A stretch of DNA of 64,000 nucleotides from Hydrogenophaga intermedia (lineage in GTDB: Bacteria; Pseudomonadota; Gammaproteobacteria; Burkholderiales; Burkholderiaceae_C). Shown here one piece after another: positions 40,138 to 48,782 of this stretch. The stretch spans positions 124,001 through 188,000 of the forward strand of contig NZ_CCAE010000004.1 in the NCBI RefSeq assembly GCF_000723405.1, written 5' to 3'. The notes beneath the pieces were generated by a model. The model ran no database searches and was not told the origin of the DNA. It was given only the letters and a program-made list of their open reading frames with translations. Each line of letters starts with the position of its first letter. The first letter of the stretch is position 1. A program made the translations under genes and the position numbers.

Positions 40138-41304
40138 ATGTCCGCCTGGGTCCTTCCGGATCACATCGCCGATGTCCTGCCGTCCGAGGCCCGGCACATC
40201 GAAGAACTCCGCCGCAGCCTGCTCGACACCGCTCGCAGCCATGGCTATGAGTTGGTGATGCCGCCGCTGCTCGAGCACATTGAGTCGCTGCTCACTGGCA
40301 CCGGCGAATCGCTCGACCTGCACACCTTCAAGCTCGTCGACCAGCTCAGCGGCCGCACGCTTGGCCTGCGCGCCGACAGCACGCCGCAGGTCGCGCGCAT
40401 CGACGCCCACCTGCTCAACCGCCGGGGCGTGGCCCGCCTGTGCTACTGCGGTCCGGTGGTGCACACGCGCAGCGAGCGTCCCACGGCCAGTCGCGAGCCG
40501 CTGCAGTTTGGTGCCGAGATCTACGGCCACGCCGGCCTGGAAGCCGACCTCGAGGCGTTGGAGTTGGCACAGGCCTGCCTGCGCAGCGCCGGCCTGCGCG
40601 ATCTGCAGGTCGATCTGGCCGACGTGCGCATCATCGACGCCGTGCTCGACCCGCTGGGCCTGCCCGCCGCCTCCGTGGCTCGGCTGCACGCGGCACTCAC
40701 GGCCAAGGATGTGGCCGAACTGCGCCTGCTGTCGCGTGCGCTGCCCGACGCCGCGCAGCGCGACCTGGCCGCGCTTGCGACGTTGTTCGGCGACGCCTCG
40801 GTGCTCGCCGAGGCGCGCCGTGTCCTCACGCCATCGCCCGCGCTGCACGCCGCCCTTGACGAGCTGCAATGGCTGGCCGATCACGTGCAGGGCATGGCGG
40901 TGTCCTTCGACCTGTCCGACCTGCGGGGCTACGCCTACTACACGGGCGTGCGCTTCGCCGTGTTCGCACGCGACGCGCGCGGCCCCGCCGCCGACATCGC
41001 GCGCGGCGGCCGCTACGACGAGGTGGGGGCGGTGTTCGGGCGCAAGCGCCCGGCCGTGGGTTTCAGCCTCGACCTGAAGGAGCTCGTGGCCTGCGTGGCA
41101 CCGCGTCAGCTGGTGGCGGCCATCCGTGCACCCTGGGGCATGGATGCCGGTCTGCGCCAGGTCATCGCTGCCTTGCGCACCGAAGGCCACACGGTGGTCT
41201 GCGTGTTGCCAGGGCATGAGCACGAAGTCGATGAATTCCTCTGTGATCGCGAGCTGGTGCCCGACACCAGCCGCCCGGGCGGCTGGGCCGTCCGACCTCT
41301 TTGA
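40138..41304 (+). CDS. hisZ: ATP phosphoribosyltransferase regulatory subunit HisZ
   Basis: A 388-residue HisRS-like paralogue without tRNA charging activity that forms the octamer with short-form HisG at the first step of histidine synthesis. The class II fold is visible ([79 protein letters not shown]), and it ends without an anticodon-binding domain. The presence of HisZ implies that this genome has a short HisG elsewhere. It is followed by purA after 15 bases. Confidence 0.93.
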   Translation: MSAWVLPDHIADVLPSEARHIEELRRSLLDTARSHGYELVMPPLLEHIESLLTGTGESLDLHTFKLVDQLSGRTLGLRADSTPQVARIDAHLLNRRGVARLCYCGPVVHTRSERPTASREPLQFGAEIYGHAGLEADLEALELAQACLRSAGLRDLQVDLADVRIIDAVLDPLGLPAASVARLHAALTAKDVAELRLLSRALPDAAQRDLAALATLFGDASVLAEARRVLTPSPALHAALDELQWLADHVQGMAVSFDLSDLRGYAYYTGVRFAVFARDARGPAADIARGGRYDEVGAVFGRKRPAVGFSLDLKELVACVAPRQLVAAIRAPWGMDAGLRQVIAALRTEGHTVVCVLPGHEHEVDEFLCDRELVPDTSRPGGWAVRPL

Positions 41305-42708
<1,404 letters not shown>

Positions 42709-42726
42709 ACCCGGGAAAGCCCGGGT
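42709..42726 (+). terminator. stem-loop after purA
   Basis: ACCCGGG and CCCGGGT form a perfect 7-bp stem with an AAAG loop one base after the purA stop. There is no T tract. It marks the likely end of the hisZ-purA unit. Confidence 0.5.
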
Positions 42727-42783
42727 AGGGCGCCCGATCCCGTCACGACACACTGTTCCGCACCCCATCCCGGAGTCCCCCGC

Positions 42784-43308
42784 ATGCTCACCGAAGACGG
42801 CAAACACCTCTACGTCTCTTACGACGAGTACCACAACCTCATCGAAAAGCTGGCGCTCAAGGTGTACCAGTCGGGCTGGGAGTTCGACACCATCCTGTGC
42901 CTGGCACGCGGCGGCATGCGCCCGGGCGACATCCTCTCGCGCATCTTCGACAAGCCGCTGGCCATCATGTCCACCAGCTCCTACCGCGCCGATGCCGGCA
43001 CCGTGCAGGGCAAGCTGGACATTGCCCGCTACATCACCACGCCCAAGGGCGAGATCGCGGGCAAGGTGCTGCTGGTCGACGACCTGGCCGATTCCGGCCA
43101 CACGCTGAAGGTCGTCATCGACCTGCTCAAGAACAACTACTCGCCCATCACCGAGCTGCGCAGCGCCGTGATCTGGACCAAGGCCATGTCGTCCTTCGCG
43201 CCCGACTATTCGGTGGAATTCCTGCCCACCAACCCCTGGATCCATCAGCCTTTCGAGGGTTACGACAGCCTGCGTCCGGCACAGTTGCTGGAGAAATGGA
43301 AGCTGTGA
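42784..43308 (+). CDS. phosphoribosyltransferase-domain protein
   Basis: A 174-residue type I phosphoribosyltransferase. The PRPP-binding motif is KVLLVDDLADSGHTLKVVID and the PPi loop CLARGGMRPGD. Architecture (FDTILCLARGGM, SSYR, AVIWTKAMSSF, WIHQPFEGYD) resembles the xanthine/hypoxanthine-guanine Gpt/Hpt-like group, so purine salvage is the best guess. It overlaps the next start by one base, within GTGATG. Proximity to purA supports a purine role but does not prove it. Confidence 0.85.
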   Translation: MLTEDGKHLYVSYDEYHNLIEKLALKVYQSGWEFDTILCLARGGMRPGDILSRIFDKPLAIMSTSSYRADAGTVQGKLDIARYITTPKGEIAGKVLLVDDLADSGHTLKVVIDLLKNNYSPITELRSAVIWTKAMSSFAPDYSVEFLPTNPWIHQPFEGYDSLRPAQLLEKWKL

Positions 43309-44498
43309 TGGGGAAGGAGAAGCTCTCCACCCAGCTCATCCACCATCCTTACAAGCCCCCCGAGGGCTTCGAGGCTGTCGCGCCCGGGGTGCACAAGGCC
43401 TCCACCGTCATCTTTCCCAACGTGCACGCGCTGCGCACGTACGACTGGAAAGACAAGAGCGGCTACACCTACGGTCTGCACGGCACGCCCACCACCTTCA
43501 CGCTCGAGGAGCGCATCGCCACGCTGGAGGGCGGCACGCACTGCGTGCTGGCGCCCAGCGGCCTGGCGGCGGTGGCGCTGGTGGACATGGCCTTCCTGCG
43601 CACGGGCGACGAGCTGCTGATCCCCGACAACGCCTACGGCCCGGGCAAGACCTTCGCTGCCGAGGAGCTGGAGGCGTGGGGCATCACGCACCGCTTCTAC
43701 GACGCCATGGACCCGGCCGATCTGGCCGCGAAGATCACGCCTGCCACGCGCCTGGTGTGGCTGGAGGCGCCGGGCTCCATCACGCTCGAATTCCCCGACA
43801 TTCCCGCGCTCGTGACCGTGGTGCGCCAGGCCAGCGAAGCTCGCGAACGCCCCATCGTCACCGCCCTGGACAACACCTGGGGCGCGGGCATCGCCTTCGC
43901 GCCCTTCGATCTGGGCGTGGACCTGTCGGTGCAGGCTCTCACCAAGTACCCCAGCGGCGGCGCCGACGTTCTCATGGGCTCAGTCGTGTCGCGCGACGAG
44001 GCGCTGCACCGCGCCGTGCTGCTGTGCCACATGCGCCTGGGCCTGAACATCGGCGTGAACGACGCCGAACTCGTGCTGCGCGGCCTGCACACCATCGGTC
44101 TGCGCTACCACGCGCAGGACGCCGCCACGCGAGAGCTGGCCGCCTGGATGCAGCAGCAGCCCGGCGTCGCGCAGGTGTTCCACCCCGCGCTGGCGGGTTC
44201 CCCCGGGCACGCCCACTGGCAGCGAGATGCGAAGGCGGCGGCTTGCCTGTTCAGCGCCGCTTTCGACGCCACCATTCCGCAAGAGCGCATCGACGCCTTC
44301 TGCGACGCGCTCAAGCTGTTCAAGCTGGGCTGGAGCTGGGCCGGGCCCATCAGCCTGTGCGCCCCGTACCGGGTGCCTGCCATCCGGTCACTGGGTTGGC
44401 CTCACGCGGGGGGTCTGGTACGCTTTGCCATCGGCTTGGAACACGTCGAGGACCTGCGGGCCGATCTGGCCCAGGCCTTGCCCCGCTTGCAGTCCTGA
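43308..44498 (+). CDS. cystathionine beta-lyase-type PLP enzyme
   Basis: A 396-residue Cys/Met-metabolism PLP enzyme of the MetC group. N-terminal KLSTQLIHHPYKPPEG and VAPGVHKASTVIF, YTYGLHGTPTTFTLEERIAT and a PLP-binding lysine in VQALTKYPSGGADVLMGS are diagnostic. It probably cleaves cystathionine to homocysteine or acts as a related C-S lyase; MetB/MetC/MetZ cannot be separated by eye. ATG 43308 shares a base with the upstream stop; ATG 43296 would add four residues. Confidence 0.85.
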   Translation: MGKEKLSTQLIHHPYKPPEGFEAVAPGVHKASTVIFPNVHALRTYDWKDKSGYTYGLHGTPTTFTLEERIATLEGGTHCVLAPSGLAAVALVDMAFLRTGDELLIPDNAYGPGKTFAAEELEAWGITHRFYDAMDPADLAAKITPATRLVWLEAPGSITLEFPDIPALVTVVRQASEARERPIVTALDNTWGAGIAFAPFDLGVDLSVQALTKYPSGGADVLMGSVVSRDEALHRAVLLCHMRLGLNIGVNDAELVLRGLHTIGLRYHAQDAATRELAAWMQQQPGVAQVFHPALAGSPGHAHWQRDAKAAACLFSAAFDATIPQERIDAFCDALKLFKLGWSWAGPISLCAPYRVPAIRSLGWPHAGGLVRFAIGLEHVEDLRADLAQALPRLQS

Positions 44499-44523
44499 AT
44501 CCACAACCTTTCGAAAGCGCGCT

Positions 44524-44721
44524 TTGGCAACTCCCAACTACGGCTACGAGAAACGACAGCGCGAGCTGGCCAAGAAGCAGAAGAAAGAAGAGAAGCTGCG
44601 CAACAAGGCCGCTCGCAAGAGCGACCACCCCGACGGCACCGATCAAACCGACGACAACCCGGGCGGTGCCCCGGGCGATGCCGGGCAGGGCGGCGGTGGT
44701 GACGCCGGCAGCGCCGATTGA
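44524..44721 (+). CDS. small charged protein of unknown function
   Basis: A 65-residue frame starting at TTG. The first half is strongly basic and helical (NYGYEKRQRELAKKQKKEEK, then LRNKAARKSD); the second half is Asp/Gly-rich and disordered. The YEKRQRELAKKxKKEEK pattern is, to my recollection, common among small uncharacterised proteins of this order. Nucleic acid or ribosome binding is conceivable from charge only. It sits 25 bases after the lyase gene and converges on mnmH. Confidence 0.65.
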   Translation: MATPNYGYEKRQRELAKKQKKEEKLRNKAARKSDHPDGTDQTDDNPGGAPGDAGQGGGGDAGSAD

Positions 44722-44727
44722 CGCCGC

Positions 44728-45810
44728 TCAGTCGTTCAGCAGAACCGGGGCCGCTTCGCTCTCGATGATCTGACGCGCGGCCACCCGCATCGCCTCTGGG
44801 TGGCGATCCACCGGTGCGCAATCGCGCGCCTGCGCGAACAGCCGGAAGTTGCGCGCGGTGGAACTCGCGTAGGTGGGGTCGTAGTGCTGGGCCAGCAGGT
44901 CGCGCACCATCTCCGCCGTGCGCCCCGCACGCACCTGTTCGGTCCACCCGTTCACCACCTCGCCGCCGCGCAGCGCGCGCAGGGCCTGCAGGCGCCCGAT
45001 CAGCAGTTCAGGATCGCGCACGAAGTAGTCGTAGTCTTCCAGCAGCAGCGCCACGCGCTCCCCGTCGCTCAGGTGCAGGGCGATGCAGGGGCTGGTCCGC
45101 ATGGCGTCCATCAGCCCGTCGGGCACGCGCAGGTTGCCCACCTTCTTGCTCTCGCTTTCCACGTACACGGCCCGCTCGGGGTCGAAGCGGCGCAGCGCGT
45201 CCCACAGCAGGGAGTCGAAGCGCTTCTGGCTGGGTTGGGGCTGGCCGGGCAGGTGGCCCAGTACCGAACTGCGGTGGCAGGCCAGGCCTTCCAGGTCGAG
45301 CACCTGCGCGCCTTCGGCCGCCAGGGCGTGCAGCAGGCGCGTCTTGCCGCTGCCAGTGGGGCCGCAGATCACGCGGTAGGGCAGGCCGGCGGCCAGCCGG
45401 GGCAAGTCGTCCACCAGCGCGGCGCGCCAAGCCTTGTAGCCGCCTTCGATGAGCGTGACCTGAAAGCCGATGGCGCCCAGAATGGTGGCCAGCGCGCCGC
45501 TGCGGTTGCCGCCGCGCCAGCAATAGATCAGCGGGCGCCAGCCCTTCGGCGTGTCGAGCACCTCGCGCTCGATGTGGGCCGCGATGTTGCGCGCGGCCAG
45601 CATGGCGCCGCGCTTCTTGGCCTCGAAGGCGCTCACCTGCTTGTACATCGTGCCGATCTCGATGCGCTCGGCGTTGTTCAGCGTGGGCCAGTTCAGCGCG
45701 CCCGGCACGTGATCGAGCGCGTGTTCGTCCTCGGTGCGGGCGTCGATGACGGTGTCGAACTCGGCGAGGCGGCGCAGCGCCTCGGTGGCGCTCAGGGTGG
45801 CAACGGGCAT
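44728..45810 (-). CDS. mnmH: tRNA 2-selenouridine synthase
   Basis: A 360-residue SelU/MnmH. The N-terminal rhodanese domain has its active cysteine C97 in LIYCWRGGNRSGA, the same position as in E. coli. A P-loop domain follows (CGPTGSGKTRLLHAL, 149-163). The enzyme geranylates and then selenates 2-thiouridine at tRNA position 34, using selenophosphate. ATG 45810 is chosen from family alignment. It lies eight bases after the esterase stop, so the two are co-transcribed. SelD is not in the window. Confidence 0.94.
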   Translation of the reverse strand: MPVATLSATEALRRLAEFDTVIDARTEDEHALDHVPGALNWPTLNNAERIEIGTMYKQVSAFEAKKRGAMLAARNIAAHIEREVLDTPKGWRPLIYCWRGGNRSGALATILGAIGFQVTLIEGGYKAWRAALVDDLPRLAAGLPYRVICGPTGSGKTRLLHALAAEGAQVLDLEGLACHRSSVLGHLPGQPQPSQKRFDSLLWDALRRFDPERAVYVESESKKVGNLRVPDGLMDAMRTSPCIALHLSDGERVALLLEDYDYFVRDPELLIGRLQALRALRGGEVVNGWTEQVRAGRTAEMVRDLLAQHYDPTYASSTARNFRLFAQARDCAPVDRHPEAMRVAARQIIESEAAPVLLND

Positions 45811-45818
45811 GGACCCGA

Positions 45819-46484
45819 TTATCCGGCCACCACCAGCTTGCGCAGCTCCGGCCACACCGTGTCGCGCATCATCGGCTGGGCCTTTTCGTTGGGGTGGATG
45901 CGGTCGCTCTGGAAGAGGGCGAGCGGGTCGGCTCCGTCGGCCACGCCTTTCAGGAAGAAGGGGACCAGCGCGGCCTCTTCCTCGCGCGCCACCGTGGCGA
46001 ACAGCTCGCGGAATTCCTGCCCGTACTTCGCGCCGTAGTTGGGCGGCATCTCCATGCCCAGCAGCAGCACGCGCGCACCGGCGGCCTTGGCGGCGCGCGC
46101 CATGGCGGTGAGGTTGTCGCGCGTCATGTTCAGCGGCAGGCCGCGCAGGGCGTCGTTGCCGCCGAGTTCGATGACCACCACCGCCGGCTGGTGCTGCTTG
46201 AGCAGCGCCGGCAGGCGCGAGCGCCCGCCCGAGGTGGTGTCGCCGCTGACGCTGGCGTTGACCACCCGCGCCGGAACCTTTTCGCCCTTGAGCCGCTCTT
46301 CGGTGAGGGCGACCCAGCCGCTGCCGCGTTTGAGCCCGTATTCGGCGCTGAGCGAGTCGCCCACCACCAGCACCACGGGCGCCGCCTTGCCCTGGGCGTA
46401 TGCGGCGCTCGCCGGCCCCAAGGCCAGCGCGGCCAGCAGGCCCAGGCTAAAGTGGCGGCGGTTCGAATTCAGGGAATGTTTCAT
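45819..46484 (-). CDS. tesA: periplasmic arylesterase/lysophospholipase (TesA-like GDSL hydrolase)
   Basis: A 221-residue SGNH hydrolase. Block I is VVLVVGDSLSAEYGL (nucleophile Ser), block III GGNDALRG, and block V DRIHPNEKAQ with Asp and His. The N-terminus contains NRRHFSLGLLAALALG, a twin-arginine-like signal, followed by ASAAYA. Acts as thioesterase, arylesterase or lysophospholipase L1. Its ATG shares bases with that of the divergent ABC ATPase (CATG), the tesA-ybbA head-to-head pair also known from E. coli. Confidence 0.92.
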   Translation of the reverse strand: MKHSLNSNRRHFSLGLLAALALGPASAAYAQGKAAPVVLVVGDSLSAEYGLKRGSGWVALTEERLKGEKVPARVVNASVSGDTTSGGRSRLPALLKQHQPAVVVIELGGNDALRGLPLNMTRDNLTAMARAAKAAGARVLLLGMEMPPNYGAKYGQEFRELFATVAREEEAALVPFFLKGVADGADPLALFQSDRIHPNEKAQPMMRDTVWPELRKLVVAG

Positions 46485-47175
46485 GTCCGATGTGATGATT
46501 GCGGTCAACCATGTGTTCAAGTCGGTAACCGACTCGACCGGCACGCTGACCATTCTGCGCGATATCGATTTCAGCCTGCGCCGCGCGGAAACCGTGGCCA
46601 TCGTGGGCGCTTCGGGCTCGGGCAAGAGCACGCTGCTGTCGATCATTGCGGGCTTGGATACGCCCACCCAGGGCACGGTTCACATCGATGGTGTCGATCT
46701 GTTCGCCATGGACGAGGACCGCCGCGCCGCCTTGCGCGCGGAGAAGGTGGGCTTCGTGTTCCAGAGCTTCCAGTTGCTGGCCAACCTCACGGCGCTGGAG
46801 AACGTGATGCTGCCGCTGGAACTGGCCGGTCGGCGCGACGCACGCGCTACCGCCACGCAGATGTTGCAGCGCGTGGGTCTGGGCGAGCGGCTGAACCACT
46901 ATCCCAAGGTGCTGTCGGGCGGCGAGCAGCAGCGCGTGGCCCTCGCGCGGGCCTTCGTGGTGCGCCCGGCCGTGCTGCTGGCCGACGAACCCACGGGCAG
47001 CCTGGACTTCGCCACCGGCGCCAGCGTGATGGAGCTGATGTTCGAGCTCAACCGCGAGCAGCACACCACGCTGGTGCTGGTCACGCACGACCGCGGCATC
47101 GCCGAACGCTGCGAGCGACGCATCACCATCGCGGCAGGGCAGGTGGCCGACATCAGCACCAGCGTGGAGGCCTGA
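46483..47175 (+). CDS. ybbA: YbbA-like ABC transporter ATP-binding protein
   Basis: A 230-residue MacB/LolD-type ATPase. Walker A is GASGSGKST, the signature LSGGEQQRVALARA and Walker B VLLADEPTGSLD. In E. coli YbbA pairs with the permease YbbP, encoded directly after it. Here no permease follows; rlmB comes next after 52 bases, so the membrane partner must lie elsewhere or be absent. The start overlaps that of tesA on the other strand. Confidence 0.9.
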   Translation: MSDVMIAVNHVFKSVTDSTGTLTILRDIDFSLRRAETVAIVGASGSGKSTLLSIIAGLDTPTQGTVHIDGVDLFAMDEDRRAALRAEKVGFVFQSFQLLANLTALENVMLPLELAGRRDARATATQMLQRVGLGERLNHYPKVLSGGEQQRVALARAFVVRPAVLLADEPTGSLDFATGASVMELMFELNREQHTTLVLVTHDRGIAERCERRITIAAGQVADISTSVEA

Positions 47176-47227
47176 AGGCCGAGCAGGCTGAATGGGACGA
47201 GTGGGCCGGGGCCCGATAATCGCGCCC

Positions 47228-47992
47228 ATGTCCGCCCCGCCCAAAGCCCCGTCCGCCACCAAGGTCCTGTTCGGTTTCCACGCGGTCGGCGTGCGCCTGA
47301 AGACCGCGCCCCAGACCGTTGTCGAGGTCTACTTCGAGGCCACGCGCCGCGACGCGCGCATGCGCCAGTTCCTCGATCGCGCCAAGGATGCCGGCGTGCG
47401 CCTGATCGAGGCCGATGGCCTGCGCATCGCCAAGCTCGCGGGCAGCCACGGCCACCAGGGCGTGGCCGCGCGCGTGCTGCCCGTTGAACAGGCCCGCTCG
47501 CTCGACGACCTGCTCGACCAGGTCGAGGGCGCAGACCAGGCCCCGCTGCTGCTGGTGCTCGATGGCGTGACCGACCCGCATAACCTGGGCGCGTGCCTGC
47601 GCGTGGCCGACGGCGCCGGCGCGCACGCCGTGGTGGCCCCCAAGGACCACGCCGTGGGCCTGAACGCCACCGTGGCCAAGGTGGCCAGCGGCGCCGCCGA
47701 GACCATGCCGTACTTCATGGTCACCAACCTCGCGCGCACGCTGAACGAACTGAAGGAACGCAACATCTGGGTCATCGGCACCAGCGACGACGCGCCCAAG
47801 TCCGTCTACGAGGTCGACCTCAAGGGCCCGGTGGCCCTGGTGCTCGGTGCCGAGGGTCCGGGCATGCGCCAGCTCACGCGCAAGACCTGCGACGAGCTGG
47901 TGCACATCCCCATGCGCGGCGCGGTCGAGAGCCTGAACGTGTCTGTGGCCAGCGGCATCTGCCTGTACGAGGCCCTGCGCCAGCGCGGCTGA
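47228..47992 (+). CDS. rlmB: 23S rRNA (guanosine(2251)-2'-O)-methyltransferase
   Basis: A 254-residue SpoU/TrmH-family (SPOUT) methylase with an N-terminal L30e-like substrate-binding domain (LFGFHAVGVRLKTAPQTVVE) and the trefoil-knot domain carrying the three motifs DPHNLGACLRVAD, LVLGAEGPGMR and MRGAVESLNVSVASGI. ATG 47228 has no Shine-Dalgarno; a GATAAT at 47215-47220 would place a transcript start at or next to the ATG, so the mRNA could be leaderless. The sirtuin gene follows six bases after its stop. Confidence 0.94.
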   Translation: MSAPPKAPSATKVLFGFHAVGVRLKTAPQTVVEVYFEATRRDARMRQFLDRAKDAGVRLIEADGLRIAKLAGSHGHQGVAARVLPVEQARSLDDLLDQVEGADQAPLLLVLDGVTDPHNLGACLRVADGAGAHAVVAPKDHAVGLNATVAKVASGAAETMPYFMVTNLARTLNELKERNIWVIGTSDDAPKSVYEVDLKGPVALVLGAEGPGMRQLTRKTCDELVHIPMRGAVESLNVSVASGICLYEALRQRG

Positions 47993-47998
47993 TTGCCC

Positions 47999-48727
47999 AT
48001 GGACGAGGAACTCCGCGCCTGGGTCCGCTCGGCGCGGGCCATTGCCGTGCTCAGCGGCGCGGGCATGAGCGCCGAATCCGGCGTGCCCACCTTTCGCGAC
48101 GCCCTCACCGGGCTGTGGGCGCGCTTCGATCCGCAGCAGCTCGCCACCGAGGCGGCCTTTCGCCGCCAGCCACAACTGGTGTGGGACTGGTATGCCGAGC
48201 GCCGCGCCGCGCTGGAACGCGTGCAAGTCAACGCCGGGCACGTGGCGATCGCCGATTTCCAGCGCCGTCACCCGGGCCGACTCACGGTGATCACGCAGAA
48301 CGTGGATGGCTTGCACCAGCGCGCGGGCAGTGCGGGCGTGCTGGCCCTGCACGGCAACATCGCGCAGGACCGTTGGCTCGACGCGCCGCGCGCCTGCTGC
48401 AACGAGGCGGTCCTTGCCGATGGGCGCCCGCCGCGCTGCGGTGTGTGCGGCAACCTGCGTCGCCCCGCCGTGGTGTGGTTCGGGGAGATGCTGCCCGAGG
48501 CCGAACTCACAGCCGCGCAGGCGGCGGCCGAGGCCTGCGACTTGATGCTGGTGGTCGGTACCTCGGGCGAGGTATACCCGGCCGCCGGCCTGGCGTCGGT
48601 GGCGGGCCAGGCGGGTGCGCGCGTGCTGATCGTCAACCCCGACGCCACGGCGCTCGACGGCGTGGCCACGCGCTGCCTGCGCGCCACGGCGGCTGTCGCC
48701 TTGCCGGCCTTGCTGGACGGGGCCTGA
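47999..48727 (+). CDS. cobB: NAD-dependent protein deacylase (SIR2/CobB class)
   Basis: A 242-residue sirtuin. NAD-binding GAGMSAESGVPTFRD, TQNVDGLHQRAG, the catalytic His in LALHGN, and four zinc cysteines (two in RACCNE-type position, two in RCGVCG) are present. The Tyr and Arg of WDWYAERRAAL match the YxxR of class III sirtuins, which act on succinyl- and other acidic acyl-lysines as well as acetyl-lysine. It lies close behind rlmB and ends at a strong terminator. Confidence 0.92.
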   Translation: MDEELRAWVRSARAIAVLSGAGMSAESGVPTFRDALTGLWARFDPQQLATEAAFRRQPQLVWDWYAERRAALERVQVNAGHVAIADFQRRHPGRLTVITQNVDGLHQRAGSAGVLALHGNIAQDRWLDAPRACCNEAVLADGRPPRCGVCGNLRRPAVVWFGEMLPEAELTAAQAAAEACDLMLVVGTSGEVYPAAGLASVAGQAGARVLIVNPDATALDGVATRCLRATAAVALPALLDGA

Positions 48728-48734
48728 CAAAGAA

Positions 48735-48764
48735 AAAGCCCCGAGGCCGGGGCCGCGGGGCTTT
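48735..48764 (-). terminator. terminator between convergent cobB and the lipoprotein gene
   Basis: AAAGCCCCG and CGGGGCTTT form a 9-bp stem around a 12-base GC-rich loop. On the minus strand the stem leads into TTTTT, an intrinsic terminator for the lipoprotein gene ending at 48783. On the plus strand it has only three T but probably also stops cobB transcripts. Confidence 0.8.
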
Positions 48765-48782
48765 GTCGGAGAACCGTGGCGC

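Noticed and set aside
45818..45823. GATAAT as a -10 box for a leaderless mnmH transcript
   Set aside because: Its bases include the stop codon of the upstream co-directional esterase gene, and the two genes are only eight bases apart, so an operon explains the arrangement.
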